Position numbers and translations under genes: made by a program. Under the pieces are notes generated by a model, which saw nothing but the letters and a program-made list of their open reading frames with translations, was not told the DNA's origin and did not search any database. Shown one piece after another: positions 31,686-41,270 of a stretch of DNA of 64,000 nucleotides. Positions within the stretch are counted from its first letter, which is position 1; each line of letters begins with the position of its first letter. Location of the stretch: positions 372,001-436,000 of the forward strand of contig NZ_JAQQTD010000001.1 in the NCBI RefSeq assembly GCF_028561755.1. Direction: 5' to 3'. Source of the DNA: Altibacter sp. HG106. GTDB lineage: Bacteria; Bacteroidota; Bacteroidia; Flavobacteriales; Flavobacteriaceae.

Positions 31686-32995
31686 TGATTACCACCGCCT
31701 TAGTAAACATATGGGGAACCTTGGTAGGCGCTGTAGCCTGGGATGAAGAGCAACAACTCGCCTACTTCGAATACGATCCAACCTATGCTAAAAACGGACA
31801 AGAACTCGTGCCCATTAAAATGCCACTTGCGCCAAACGGGACGGTATATTCCTTTCCAGAGCTTCGGGTGCGCACCAATAGTGGTTTGGATACCTTCAAA
31901 GGACTTCCGGGATTGTTGGCAGATGTGCTTCCTGACAAATATGGGAATCAACTTATCAATGCTTGGTTGGCGCAAAACGGGCGGCCCGCAAATAGCTTAA
32001 ACCCTGTAGAACTCCTATGTTTTATAGGCACACGAGGAATGGGTGCCTTAGAATTTGAACCCACCCAATTTGCAGGTCGTAAGAATACGTTTCAAGTAGA
32101 AATTGACAGCTTGGTGCAGATGGCGCACCGCGTCCTTCATGCAAAGGAACGGTTTGAAACCGACTTAGAAAATGATGAAAAACAAGCCATGCGCGAAATT
32201 CTGCGCATTGGTACTTCCGCCGGAGGCGCCCGCCCCAAAGCTATTATCGCCTACAATCAGAAAACCGGACAAGTTCGTTCGGGACAAACACAAACCCCAA
32301 AAGGCTTTGAACATTGGATGATCAAATTGGATGGAGTAAGCGATGAACAGTTTGGAGAAAGTGCCGGATATGGACGTATCGAGATGGCTTACTACCTTAT
32401 GGCCACCGCCTGTGGTATCGATATGATGGAATCAAAATTGCTGGAAGAAAACGGCAGAGCCCATTTTCTAACCAAGCGCTTCGATCGCGAACCCGACGGC
32501 ACAAAGCACCATATCCAAACCTTCTGCGCCCTGCAACATTTCGATTTTAATGACATGAACAGTTTCAGCTACGAACAACTGTTTCAAACCATGAGACAGT
32601 TACGGCTTCCGTTTCCACAGGCAGAACAGCAATTTCGAAGGATGGTGTTTAATGTCATTGCTCGAAATTGCGACGATCATACCAAAAATTTTGCCTTCCG
32701 AATGAAACAAGGCGGTCACTGGGAAATAGCACCGGCCTATGATGTATGCCACGCCTACCGACCGGATAGCTTATGGGTGAGCAGACATGCGCTAAGCATA
32801 AATGGCAAGAGAGAGCATATTAGCGAAAACGACTTACTTACCGTTGCGGCAGCCATTAGTCTGAAAAAAGGAAAACAAATCATTCAAGAGATCAAAGAAA
32901 CCGTAGTGCGATGGCCCGAATTTGCGGAAGAGGTACAGGTAGCCGCACGGTTGCGAGATCAAATTACGGAGACACTTCGTACCGATATTGCCTAA
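31685..32995 (+). CDS. hipA: HipA-family serine/threonine kinase toxin
   Basis: The 436-residue protein starts at the ATG overlapping the antitoxin stop by 1 bp, preferred over a TTG 6 bp earlier. It has the N-subdomain-1 fold (about 1-105, GLPGLLADVLPDKYGN at 75-90), the glycine-rich loop IGTSAGGARPKAI (about 178-190), the catalytic RNCDDHTKN (327-335) and the metal-binding APAYD (349-353). All catalytic parts are present, so it should be an active kinase that phosphorylates a translation factor such as glutamyl-tRNA synthetase (known for E. coli HipA) and induces dormancy. The target here is unproven. Confidence 0.92.
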   Translation: MITTALVNIWGTLVGAVAWDEEQQLAYFEYDPTYAKNGQELVPIKMPLAPNGTVYSFPELRVRTNSGLDTFKGLPGLLADVLPDKYGNQLINAWLAQNGRPANSLNPVELLCFIGTRGMGALEFEPTQFAGRKNTFQVEIDSLVQMAHRVLHAKERFETDLENDEKQAMREILRIGTSAGGARPKAIIAYNQKTGQVRSGQTQTPKGFEHWMIKLDGVSDEQFGESAGYGRIEMAYYLMATACGIDMMESKLLEENGRAHFLTKRFDREPDGTKHHIQTFCALQHFDFNDMNSFSYEQLFQTMRQLRLPFPQAEQQFRRMVFNVIARNCDDHTKNFAFRMKQGGHWEIAPAYDVCHAYRPDSLWVSRHALSINGKREHISENDLLTVAAAISLKKGKQIIQEIKETVVRWPEFAEEVQVAARLRDQITETLRTDIA

Positions 32996-33003
32996 AGGAA
33001 TGT

Positions 33004-33011
33004 TATTTTTG
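33004..33011 (+). promoter_or_regulatory. -7 promoter element of the glycosyltransferase gene
   Basis: TATTTTTG is an exact TAnnTTTG match 23 bp before the TTG start at 33035, implying a very short leader. Confidence 0.55.
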
Positions 33012-33034
33012 AACCTTCAATTACATTTTCATCA

Positions 33035-34030
33035 TTGAATATCGCTATTGTCATACTAAATTGGAATGGGAAAGCACTGCTGAAGCAATTTCTTCCTTCG
33101 GTGGTAACCTATTCCGAAGAGGCAAGTATCTATGTAGCCGATAATGCGTCTACCGATGATTCGGTAAACTATATCAAAACCCACTTCCCCTCCATCTCCA
33201 TCCTTCAGAATTCCAGCAATAAAGGATACGCCGGCGGCTACAACGAAGCCTTACGTTCCCTCAAGGAAGAGGTGTTTGTTCTTCTGAATAGCGATGTAGC
33301 GGTAACCCAAGATTGGCTGGCGCCCATCGAGAAGGCATTTACTCAGGATGCGACATTAGCGGCGGCGCAACCTAAAATTAAGGATGTCAACAGACCTGAG
33401 TATTTTGAATACGCCGGTGCCGCCGGAGGATACATCGATCAATTGGGATATCCGTTTTGCCGCGGCCGCATCTTCACTACCATTGAAAAAGATACGGGTC
33501 AATACGATGATGCTGTATCGATTTTTTGGGCGAGTGGGGCTTGTCTGGCAGTGCGCCGCGATGATTTTTTACACCTCGGCGGTTTCGATGAAGACCTCTT
33601 TGCGCACCAGGAAGAAATTGATCTGTGTTGGCGACTACAACTCCAGGGTAAAACAATTCGATACCTCCCTGAAAGCACTGTGTTTCACGTTGGCGGAGCG
33701 ACCCTTGCGACGCAAAACACTGCGAAGACATTCTACAACTTTAGAAACAGTCTTTTAGTGTTGGTTAAAAACCATCCTAAAAAACGTGTGATATTCTTAC
33801 TATTCATTCGCCTGCTCTTAGACGCCCTTGCCGGGTTGCAATTTCTATCACAGGGTAACCCCTCTCATTTTGTGGCCATTATAAGAGCACACCTTAGCTT
33901 CTACGCGCTCTTTCCCAAATTTTGGAAAAAGCGAACATCACACACTCATTCCTTTAGGTATTACCGCTGTAAATCAGTTGTTTGGAAGTATTACTTTCAG
34001 AAAAAACGCCTCTTTAACAACGGCTACTAA
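33035..34030 (+). CDS. Family 2 glycosyltransferase
   Basis: The 331-residue protein shows the GT2 A fold: IAIVILNWNGK at the start, ADNASTDDSV (about 34-43), the DxD-like LLNSDVAV (about 82-89), and GGFDEDLFAHQEEIDLCWR with the catalytic ED-like acid. The C-terminal part has hydrophobic stretches that may be membrane-associated. It resembles rhamnosyltransferase-like enzymes that build surface polysaccharide. It begins with TTG at 33035, placed 23 bp from an exact -7 element; no ATG is available at the conserved N-terminus. Donor and acceptor are unknown. Confidence 0.88.
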   Translation: MNIAIVILNWNGKALLKQFLPSVVTYSEEASIYVADNASTDDSVNYIKTHFPSISILQNSSNKGYAGGYNEALRSLKEEVFVLLNSDVAVTQDWLAPIEKAFTQDATLAAAQPKIKDVNRPEYFEYAGAAGGYIDQLGYPFCRGRIFTTIEKDTGQYDDAVSIFWASGACLAVRRDDFLHLGGFDEDLFAHQEEIDLCWRLQLQGKTIRYLPESTVFHVGGATLATQNTAKTFYNFRNSLLVLVKNHPKKRVIFLLFIRLLLDALAGLQFLSQGNPSHFVAIIRAHLSFYALFPKFWKKRTSHTHSFRYYRCKSVVWKYYFQKKRLFNNGY

Positions 34031-34079
34031 TTTTTGCTTAAAGTATTGTTAACAGTTCCACGGATGGCGTTGGAATTGT

Positions 34080-34087
34080 TAATTTTG
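34080..34087 (+). promoter_or_regulatory. -7 promoter element of the OmpA lipoprotein gene
   Basis: TAATTTTG is an exact TAnnTTTG match 22 bp before ATG 34110. Confidence 0.6.
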
Positions 34088-34109
34088 GTCATCAACTTCA
34101 AATAATAAA

Positions 34110-34973
34110 ATGATGAAAAAACTATTGATACTGGTAGCTTGCTCAGGACTGATGTTCACGTCATGTGTATCGAAAAAGAAATATGCCGAGCTTGAGGCCA
34201 AACAAAAAGAAACACAAGATATGCTGAATACAGCCACGGTAAAGCTGAATGATTGCTTGGAAGAGCGTTCTGGTTTACGTGCTGAAAATCAGAGTTTGAA
34301 AAGCCAAGTAGCTTCTCTAAATGCTACCAATGGTGATTTGATCAAACAAATTGGTGACTTTACCGACCTGACGAAAAAAGGAGCTGCCAACCTTGAAAAA
34401 TCTCTTGAAAGTCTAAAAGAAAAAGACCTTACCATTCGCAAACTTCAGGATGCCGTAACGCGTCGTGATTCTGTAAATCTTGCCTTGGTACAAAGTTTAA
34501 AAGGTGCAGTGGGCAGCATGGATGATGAAGATATCGAAATTAGTGTTGAAAAAGGTGTGGTATACGTCAATATTAGTGATAAACTATTGTTTAATAGCGG
34601 AAGCTACCAAATTACCTCGCGCGCGAAGGAAGTGCTTGGAAAAGTAGCTGCCGTGGTGAAAAACAAGCCTGATTTTGAATTCTTGGTTGAAGGACATACC
34701 GATACGGTACCGATCAGCACGGGTTGTATTAAAGATAACTGGGATTTAAGTGTGCTTCGTGCGACGGCTGTGGTGCGAACCCTACAGAACGATTTTGGTG
34801 TAGCACCGGCAAGAATGACCGCAGGAGGACGTGGAGAATACGTACCTGTAGCGTCTAACGACAACGCCGATGGTAAAGCGAAAAATCGTAGAACACGAAT
34901 CGTAGTGCTTCCAAAATTAGACCAGTTCTATAACATGATCGAAGAAGGATTAAAAGATCCGGCTATCAACTAA
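34110..34973 (+). CDS. OmpA-family peptidoglycan-binding lipoprotein
   Basis: The 287-residue product has a lipoprotein signal (GLMFTSC, cysteine at 19), a long coiled coil (about 25-125; KQKETQDMLNTATVKLNDC), and a C-terminal OmpA/MotB domain (about 145-275) with LVEGHTDTVP and the peptidoglycan-contact region NRRTRIVV. It would be an outer-membrane lipoprotein tethering the envelope to peptidoglycan, probably trimeric through the coil. A strong terminator follows. ATG 34113 (MKK) is an equally possible start. Confidence 0.93.
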   Translation: MMKKLLILVACSGLMFTSCVSKKKYAELEAKQKETQDMLNTATVKLNDCLEERSGLRAENQSLKSQVASLNATNGDLIKQIGDFTDLTKKGAANLEKSLESLKEKDLTIRKLQDAVTRRDSVNLALVQSLKGAVGSMDDEDIEISVEKGVVYVNISDKLLFNSGSYQITSRAKEVLGKVAAVVKNKPDFEFLVEGHTDTVPISTGCIKDNWDLSVLRATAVVRTLQNDFGVAPARMTAGGRGEYVPVASNDNADGKAKNRRTRIVVLPKLDQFYNMIEEGLKDPAIN

Positions 34974-34994
34974 TTATTGATAGAATAGCATAAG

Positions 34995-35024
34995 AAAACC
35001 CGGCCGTGTCGCCGGGTTTTTTAT
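34995..35024 (+). terminator. Terminator of the OmpA lipoprotein gene
   Basis: AAAACCCGGC (34995-35004) pairs with GCCGGGTTTT (35011-35020) around a 6-base loop, followed by T-rich sequence. Confidence 0.9.
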
Positions 35025-35097
35025 TGCTTAAAGAGGCTTTAAATGTACATCGTAAAATCACCGACAATTTGTTGAACAACTAATTTACTATCGTCTC

Positions 35098-35715
35098 TTA
35101 TATTTCCAAACTACCTTTTCCCTCACGAACAAGTATGGGAGTATCTTCGGTAAGGTCGATCACTGTGGAAGGAATGTTTCCACCGTAACCCCCGTCCACA
35201 ATCACATCTACTAACTTATGCCATTTCTCGTAGATCAGTTCGGGATCGGTTGTGTACTCGATAACTTCATCTTCATCTTTAATGGAGGTAGAAACAATAG
35301 GATTCCCAAGACCAGCCACAATGGCTCGCGTTATTGCGTTATCGGGAACCCGAATTCCTACCTCTTTTTTCTTCTTAAAAACGGTAGGAAGATTATTATT
35401 TCCGGGAAGTATAAAAGTATATGGCCCCGGGAGCGCTCGCTTCAAAATTTTGAAGGTTTGGGTGTTGATCTGACGCACATAGTCCGATAGATTACTCAAG
35501 TCCTCACAAACAAAAGAGAAATTGGCTTTTTCCAGTTTTACTCCTTTTAACTGCGCCACACGCTCTAAGGCTCGGTTGTCGGTAATGTCACACCCCAACG
35601 CATAGACCGTGTCACTTGGGTAAATAACAAGTCCGCCGTCTCGAATGATATCCACGACGCGTTTGACCTCCTTCGGATTTGGATTTTCTTCATAAATTTT
35701 AATGAACTCAGCCAT
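35098..35715 (-). CDS. Threonylcarbamoyl-AMP synthase (Sua5/YciO/YrdC family)
   Basis: The 205-residue protein has the YrdC fold: YPSDTVYALGCD near residues 32-43, LKGVKLEKANFSFVCEDL with the conserved lysines, and LPGPYTFILPG followed by the VGIRVP block (about 118-123). It makes threonylcarbamoyl-AMP from threonine, bicarbonate and ATP for the t6A modification of tRNA. The basic KxR/SxN parts are partly altered (KGVKLEKANF), so a YciO-type paralogue is possible. It is 5 bp downstream of the DUF2945 gene. Confidence 0.85.
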   Translation of the reverse strand: MAEFIKIYEENPNPKEVKRVVDIIRDGGLVIYPSDTVYALGCDITDNRALERVAQLKGVKLEKANFSFVCEDLSNLSDYVRQINTQTFKILKRALPGPYTFILPGNNNLPTVFKKKKEVGIRVPDNAITRAIVAGLGNPIVSTSIKDEDEVIEYTTDPELIYEKWHKLVDVIVDGGYGGNIPSTVIDLTEDTPILVREGKGSLEI

Positions 35716-35720
35716 ATCTT

Positions 35721-35933
35721 TTAGGATTTTCTGGACACTTCACTTTCTAACTTTAAGACGCGATCACCATCTTCTTGTTCAATAAGCAGTGCTTTATTGC
35801 CTTCTTCCCCTTTTCGGGTAACTTCGTTACCTGCAATGGTTCGCGTTACTTCTTCGGAAAAGGTTTCAACTACTTTCCCGTGGGCATAACCGTTGCCCCA
35901 TTTCCATTTGATTTCGGTTCCTTTTTGTATCAT
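35721..35933 (-). CDS. DUF2945 protein (Tudor-like, 70 residues)
   Basis: The 70-residue protein matches DUF2945: KGTEIKWKWGNGYAHGKVVE at the start, a central TRTIAGNEVTRKGEEGNKA, and LIEQEDGDRVLKLESEV at the end. The family is a small Tudor- or SH3-like barrel, also annotated as hypervirulence-associated; its function is unknown. It is the likely promoter-proximal gene of a two-gene unit with the threonylcarbamoyl-AMP synthase. A near-consensus -7 element (TAATTTTC read leftward, 35941-35948) precedes it. Confidence 0.85.
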   Translation of the reverse strand: MIQKGTEIKWKWGNGYAHGKVVETFSEEVTRTIAGNEVTRKGEEGNKALLIEQEDGDRVLKLESEVSRKS

Positions 35934-35993
35934 AGTGTCTGAAAATTACAGGCTTTTGGTGAAAAATCCGATGTATATAACGAATGATTAACA

Positions 35994-36001
35994 TAAATTT
36001 G
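35994..36001 (+). promoter_or_regulatory. -7 promoter element of the esterase gene
   Basis: TAAATTTG is an exact TAnnTTTG match 31 bp before ATG 36033. Confidence 0.6.
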
Positions 36002-36032
36002 ATTTTTCAGCGTTCTCTAACAAATCACACTC

Positions 36033-36959
36033 ATGAAATATTCTTGGTTATATCTTTTCATAATCGTTCTTTCGGTTTCTGTTTCAACAGGATGTAGCTC
36101 TGGAGACGATGCCACTCCCTCCGACGATACCACACAAACCGATGACACCACCGGAGATGACCCCACATCGGCAGCGGCGGCTTCATTTACAGATGTTTCC
36201 TATGGAGATAACCCACAGCAGGTGTACGATATTTACCTTCCGGAAGCACGTTCAGAAACAAAAACTAAAGTCATCATCCTCGTTCATGGCGGAGGCTGGA
36301 TAGAAGGTGATAAAGCCGATATGGCCGAGATCCTAGCGCAAATACGAGCCGATTTCCCTGATCACGCGGTAGTGAACATGAATTACGTGTTAGCAAACCC
36401 GGCCGCAAATCTTCCCGCCTTTCCCTATCAATTTCTGGACGTTGATCGTGTCATCGAACAGCTTACAGCGCAACGAGAAGAATTAATGATTTTACCGGAA
36501 TTCGGACTCCTAGGTACGAGTGCCGGAGCGCATATTTCACTAATGTATGATTATGTTTATGATGACGACGATCAGGTGAAATTTGTGGCGGATATTGTGG
36601 GGCCAACCGACTTTACCGATCCATTTTACGCGGACGATCCAAATTTTTCCTTGCTGTTGCAACTGTTGGTGGATGCCAGTCAGTATCCCAGCGGAGCCGA
36701 TCTGGCCCAGGCAACCAGTCCGGTCTATCAGGTGAGCGCTTCTGCTTCGCCTACAATCATGTTCTATGGAGATGCCGATCCCTTAGTGCCACTCACCAAT
36801 GGTAACACCCTGGATGCCCGGCTGAGCGACGCGATGATCGATCACAGTTATACGGTATACGAAGGAGGCCATGGAGACGATTGGAGTCCCGAAAGTTATG
36901 TAGACCTGCAGGTGAAGCTTCGTGCTTTTATCAGCAATTATTTGCCAGTGAATCGCTAA
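36033..36959 (+). CDS. Alpha/beta-hydrolase (BD-FAE-like esterase) lipoprotein
   Basis: The 308-residue product has a lipoprotein signal (LSVSVSTGC, cysteine at 21), a threonine/aspartate-rich linker (about 25-50) and an alpha/beta-hydrolase domain: oxyanion-hole HGGGW (about 87-91), nucleophile elbow GTSAG with the serine near 167, and likely acid and base in GDADPLVP and GGHGDDW. It resembles carbohydrate-esterase-like and PET-hydrolase-like lipoproteins. Substrate is not evident. Its stop overlaps the convergent UvrD gene's stop by 4 bp. Confidence 0.86.
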   Translation: MKYSWLYLFIIVLSVSVSTGCSSGDDATPSDDTTQTDDTTGDDPTSAAAASFTDVSYGDNPQQVYDIYLPEARSETKTKVIILVHGGGWIEGDKADMAEILAQIRADFPDHAVVNMNYVLANPAANLPAFPYQFLDVDRVIEQLTAQREELMILPEFGLLGTSAGAHISLMYDYVYDDDDQVKFVADIVGPTDFTDPFYADDPNFSLLLQLLVDASQYPSGADLAQATSPVYQVSASASPTIMFYGDADPLVPLTNGNTLDARLSDAMIDHSYTVYEGGHGDDWSPESYVDLQVKLRAFISNYLPVNR

Positions 36960-39274
36960 TCGAGCACTTCCAGCTTGGCAAAGCGCAGCAACAATTTTTT
37001 TAGTCCGCCCTGGTCAAACTGAATTTCAGCCTTGGTGTCGGCGCCCACACCTTCAATCTTTTTAATTTCTCCGGTTCCGAAGCGAACATGTTCTACCTTG
37101 GTACCTACGTTGAGGTTGTGTTCGGCCGGATCAAAATTTTTATCGGCGCTACTGCTTACCGGCTTCATCTTCCGAAGCTTTCGACGCTGTTCTTCCGTTG
37201 GCCCTTTGGGAGGCGTTCCCGACACCGGCTTACGCATGCGTAATTTACTCTTATCAACCTCGCCAAAGATGTCTGAATCGATTAGCGGCTTAAAGCGTTG
37301 TTCGGTCTTGGGGGTAAGGTATTCCAAATACCCTTCGTCAATTTCCTCGATAAACCGACTGGGCTCTGCATCAATCAATTTTCCCCAGCGATACCTACTT
37401 TGGGTGTAGGTTAAAAACGCTTGTTTTTCGGCCCGGGTTAGCGCCACATAAAACAATCGGCGCTCTTCTTCCAGTTCGCTACGGGTATTCATACTCATAC
37501 CGCTTGGGAAAAGCTCCTCTTCCATCCCTACGATATACACATAGGGAAATTCAAGCCCTTTTGCCAAATGTACGGTCATGAGCGCTACCCTATTGGTATC
37601 GCCTTTGTCATTGTCAAGATCGGTGGCAAGTGCTACGTCTTCTAAAAATTCGGAAAGGCTTCCGGTGGCGTCCGCCAGTTCCTTCTGTTCTTCCACGAAG
37701 TCGCGCATCCCGTTTAGCAACTCTTCCATGTTTTCAATTCGCGCGATCCCTTCCGGAGTACCGTCCTTTTTGAGCTCTTGCAACAAGCCTGTTTTCTTGG
37801 TGACATGCTCTGCAATTTGAAACGCATCATAACTGGCGTTCAATACTTGAAAGCTTTCAATCATGGTGGCAAAGTCTTCTAATTTACCCTGTGTTCCCTT
37901 ATTGATCTTCAAGTTAATCTTATCAAGCGCCTTGATCACCTCGAAAATAGTTCGATCGTAATGATTGGCGGCAACGATAAGTCGTTCCATTGTGGTTTGA
38001 CCGATCCCTCGAGCCGGATAATTGATTACGCGTTTTAGCGCCTCTTCATCTTTAGGATTCAAGATCAGCCGAAGGTAGGCCAACACATCTTTTATTTCCT
38101 TTCGTTGGTAGAAACTGAGGCCTCCATAAATTCGATACGGTATGTCTTTCTTCCGCAAGGCATCCTCAATAGCACGCGATTGGGCGTTGGTTCGGTACAA
38201 CACAGCGAAGTCATGGGGTTGCCGCTGTTCACTCATCTGAATTTCAAAAATAGAACGCGCCACAAAACGACCTTCATCTCCGTCGGTCATAGTACGATTG
38301 ACCTTGATCTTGGCACCCTCGTCGTTGGCCGTCCACACCACCTTTTCGAGTCGGGTTTTATTCTTTTCAATAATGCTGTTGGCGGCGTTTACAATATTCT
38401 TGGTGGAGCGATAATTTTGTTCCAAGCGATATACGCTTACCTGATCATAATCTTTCTGAAAATTGAGAATATTATTGATATTCGCTCCGCGGAAGGCATA
38501 GATACTCTGGGCATCATCACCTACCACACAAATATTTTGAAACCGATCCGACAGTGCGCGTACAATGAGATACTGACTGTGATTGGTATCTTGGTACTCA
38601 TCCACTAGGATATAGCGGAAGCGATTCTGGTATTTTGCCAGCACGTCCGGAAAGCGGGTAAGCAGTTCATTGGTCTTCAGCAGCAGGTCGTCAAAATCCA
38701 TGGCACCCGCCTTAAAACAACGCTCCACATAATTTTTGTAAATATCCCCCAAGCGCGGCATCTTTGCCATGGCATCGGCCTCCATTAATTCTGGATTCTG
38801 AAAATAAGCTTTGACCGTAATGAGACTGTTTTTGTACGACGAGATGCGTGAAAATACTTGCTTGTACTTGTAAATATCTTTATCTAGCTGCATCTCTTTG
38901 ATGATGCTGCGTATGACACTCTGACTGTCCTGTGTATCGTAAATCGTAAAGTTGGAAGGATACCCGAGCTTGTCGGCTTCAAACCGAAGAATTTTTGCAA
39001 ACACACTATGGAACGTACCCATCCAAAGGTTTTTGGCTTCACTATTCCCGACGATTTGCGCAATTCGCTTTTTCATTTCGCGAGCCGCTTTGTTTGTAAA
39101 AGTAAGCGCCAGAATATTGAACGGATCAACGCCTTTCGACATCAAATAAGCAATTCGATACGTCAGCACACGCGTTTTACCAGAACCCGCCCCAGCAATC
39201 ACAATGAGTGGGCCATCCACGTGTAACGTTGGGGCCAACTGGGCTTCGTTAAGTTGATCGAGATACTGTTGCAA
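36956..39274 (-). CDS. UvrD/PcrA-like superfamily 1 DNA helicase
   Basis: The 772-residue protein has motif I GAGSGKT (28-34), motif Ia FTNKAAREM, motif II LVDEYQDTNHSQY, motif III GDDAQSIYAFRGA, a motif IV region with YRLEQNYRSTKNI, and motif V/VI blocks (LAKGLEFPYVYIVG, YVALTRAEKQ). This is the 3'-5' helicase of nucleotide excision and mismatch repair. The C-terminal 80 residues contain a Tudor-like tail (VGTKVEHVRFGTGEIKKIEG) typical of PcrA-type enzymes. Length is normal. Confidence 0.95.
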   Translation of the reverse strand: MQQYLDQLNEAQLAPTLHVDGPLIVIAGAGSGKTRVLTYRIAYLMSKGVDPFNILALTFTNKAAREMKKRIAQIVGNSEAKNLWMGTFHSVFAKILRFEADKLGYPSNFTIYDTQDSQSVIRSIIKEMQLDKDIYKYKQVFSRISSYKNSLITVKAYFQNPELMEADAMAKMPRLGDIYKNYVERCFKAGAMDFDDLLLKTNELLTRFPDVLAKYQNRFRYILVDEYQDTNHSQYLIVRALSDRFQNICVVGDDAQSIYAFRGANINNILNFQKDYDQVSVYRLEQNYRSTKNIVNAANSIIEKNKTRLEKVVWTANDEGAKIKVNRTMTDGDEGRFVARSIFEIQMSEQRQPHDFAVLYRTNAQSRAIEDALRKKDIPYRIYGGLSFYQRKEIKDVLAYLRLILNPKDEEALKRVINYPARGIGQTTMERLIVAANHYDRTIFEVIKALDKINLKINKGTQGKLEDFATMIESFQVLNASYDAFQIAEHVTKKTGLLQELKKDGTPEGIARIENMEELLNGMRDFVEEQKELADATGSLSEFLEDVALATDLDNDKGDTNRVALMTVHLAKGLEFPYVYIVGMEEELFPSGMSMNTRSELEEERRLFYVALTRAEKQAFLTYTQSRYRWGKLIDAEPSRFIEEIDEGYLEYLTPKTEQRFKPLIDSDIFGEVDKSKLRMRKPVSGTPPKGPTEEQRRKLRKMKPVSSSADKNFDPAEHNLNVGTKVEHVRFGTGEIKKIEGVGADTKAEIQFDQGGLKKLLLRFAKLEVLD

Positions 39275-39433
39275 GTTCGTTTTTTTCAGAAGAGAATAAC
39301 GGTGTGAAAATAATTAAATTCAATAAAAATTCCCCGTACATCCCACACATTTTATAAACAGCATTGTGGTTTTGCGGTTGCTGAAATTTGAATATCTTTA
39401 GAGAACCTTTTTTCGGATCACAAATCTTTTTGC

Positions 39434-39970
39434 ATGCGCCTTTATTTTCTGATTTGCTACTTCGCCATTACGGCTATGGTAACCGCACAAAACCCACGTA
39501 TTAACGGACCTGTTATAGTAAACCACGGCGGCACATATGAGGTCCCTTCCCCCACTATCCCTACAGATATGAAATCGCCATTTCAAGTGGTTTTCGACAT
39601 TAAAAGTGCGCCCGAAAATCCCGAAACTGAAAACCCGTATCTCGCTACCGTGGCGCGATTTCTCAATATGCATGTACTGGCTGGGAAAGCAGCAGAACAA
39701 CTTCAGCCGGTTATGGTAGTTCACGGAAATGCTGCCTATGGACTTTTAACGAATGCTGCTTATCAAGAGAAATTTGGCGTCGAAAACCCAAACCTGCCCT
39801 TGCTTGAAGCCCTTCATGAACAGGGAGTTCCCATCATACTCTGCGGTCAAACCGCAATGCACAGAGACATTGGGGAAGGAAAACGCTATCAAGAAGTTAA
39901 CGTGGCGCTTTCTGCCATGACCGCCTTAATCCAATATCAAAACAAGGGGTACGCCCTTATCACGCTTTAA
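39434..39970 (+). CDS. Exported DsrE/DsrF-like protein
   Basis: The 178-residue product has a signal sequence (LYFLICYFAITAMVTAQ, about 3-19) and a mature part resembling DsrE-fold proteins: QVVFDIKSAPENPE, MHVLAGKAAEQLQPVMVVHG, and near the end GVPIILCGQTAMHRD with a cysteine at the position of the DsrE-type reactive site. A small-molecule or sulfur-relay role is only suggested by the fold. It opens a co-directional run and lies 9 bp before the first M20 amidohydrolase. TATCTTTA upstream (about 39394-39401) is one base off the -7 consensus. Confidence 0.68.
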   Translation: MRLYFLICYFAITAMVTAQNPRINGPVIVNHGGTYEVPSPTIPTDMKSPFQVVFDIKSAPENPETENPYLATVARFLNMHVLAGKAAEQLQPVMVVHGNAAYGLLTNAAYQEKFGVENPNLPLLEALHEQGVPIILCGQTAMHRDIGEGKRYQEVNVALSAMTALIQYQNKGYALITL

Positions 39971-39979
39971 TTACCAACT

Positions 39980-41269
39980 ATGAAATTCACTTCTCTTTTT
40001 CTTTGTATCCTCTTCGGAATGTTCGCATCAATTAGCAATGCCCAAATGGACGCCTCTGTCCTTAAGGATATTGAATCGATCGAAAATCAGGTCATCGATT
40101 GGCGTCATTATTTTCATCAAAATCCAGAACTCTCCAATCGCGAATTCAAAACTGCCGAACGCATTGCCGAACACTTAGCATCATTAGGACTCGAAGTAAC
40201 TACGGGAGTCGCTAAAACAGGCGTTGTGGCCTTATTACAAGGAGAGAACCCAGGCAAGGTAGTAGCCCTTAGAGCCGACATTGATGCGCTTCCGGTCACC
40301 GAACGCAATGACCTTCCTTTCAAAAGTGAAGTAATCACCACCTTTCTAGGGCAAGAAACGGGAGTGATGCACGCCTGCGGACACGATACCCATACCGCCA
40401 TTTTGATGGGCGTGGCTTCGGTACTCTCACAACATAAAGATAAGATCAACGGAACCGTAAAATTTATTTTTCAACCCGCGGAAGAAGGTCCGCCACCGGG
40501 AGAAGAAGGCGGGGCCAAACTCATGATCAAAGAAGGTGTACTTTCCAAACCTGATGTGGATGCTATTTTCGGCCTCCACATCAATTCGGGAACCCCCGTG
40601 GGAACCATCAAGTACAAGCCCGGAGGCACCATGGCCGCGGTTGAACGATTTGTGGTGAATGTGCAAGGGAAGCAAACCCATGGCTCGGCCCCCTGGGCAG
40701 GAGTAGACCCTATTTACATTTCCGCTAAAATCATCGATGGGTTTCAGAGTATTATTAGTAGGGAATCGCCTTTAGTGGAAGAAGCGGCAGTTATAACCGT
40801 CGGTAAGATTACTTCGGGAGTTCGATTTAATATTATTCCCGAAAGTGCCGAACTGATCGGCACCGTGCGTACCTTGAATCCGCAGATGCGTGAGATGATT
40901 ATCAAGCGAATGACCGAAATGGCAGCCGATATTGCCAAAGCCTATGGCGGAACGGCAACGATTGAATGGCAAAACAATACCGTGGTTACCTATAACGATC
41001 CCGCCTTAACCGCACAAATGATCCCCACACTCCAATCGGTTGCAGGAGAAGATAAGGTGGTGCTCACCAAAGCCTCCACCGGCGGGGAAGACTTCTCGTA
41101 TTTTCAAGAGGAAGTGCCCGGGTTCTATTTTTTCTTAGGCGGAATGACTCCTGGTACTTCAGAAGCATTTCCGCACCACACACCCGATTTTATGATAGAT
41201 GACGACGGCATGCTCTTGGGCGTAAAAGCCATGACACAACTCACCTTAGATTATTTAAACGCACAATAA
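39980..41269 (+). CDS. Secreted M20D amidohydrolase (first of a tandem pair)
   Basis: The 429-residue product has a signal peptide (MKFTSLFLCILFGMFASISN, cut near AQ) and an M20D fold: GVVALLQGENPGKVVALRAD with LRADIDALP (about 93-101), MHACGHDTH (130-138) carrying the metal ligands, QPAEEGPPPGEEGGAK with the catalytic glutamate, and HSTGG-like C-terminal contact GGEDFSYF. Related enzymes cleave N-acyl or amide-linked amino acids (hippurate, IAA-amino acids). It is exported, unlike most such enzymes. It starts 9 bp after the DsrE-like gene and is followed by a close paralogue. Confidence 0.9.
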   Translation: MKFTSLFLCILFGMFASISNAQMDASVLKDIESIENQVIDWRHYFHQNPELSNREFKTAERIAEHLASLGLEVTTGVAKTGVVALLQGENPGKVVALRADIDALPVTERNDLPFKSEVITTFLGQETGVMHACGHDTHTAILMGVASVLSQHKDKINGTVKFIFQPAEEGPPPGEEGGAKLMIKEGVLSKPDVDAIFGLHINSGTPVGTIKYKPGGTMAAVERFVVNVQGKQTHGSAPWAGVDPIYISAKIIDGFQSIISRESPLVEEAAVITVGKITSGVRFNIIPESAELIGTVRTLNPQMREMIIKRMTEMAADIAKAYGGTATIEWQNNTVVTYNDPALTAQMIPTLQSVAGEDKVVLTKASTGGEDFSYFQEEVPGFYFFLGGMTPGTSEAFPHHTPDFMIDDDGMLLGVKAMTQLTLDYLNAQ

Positions 41270-41270
41270 T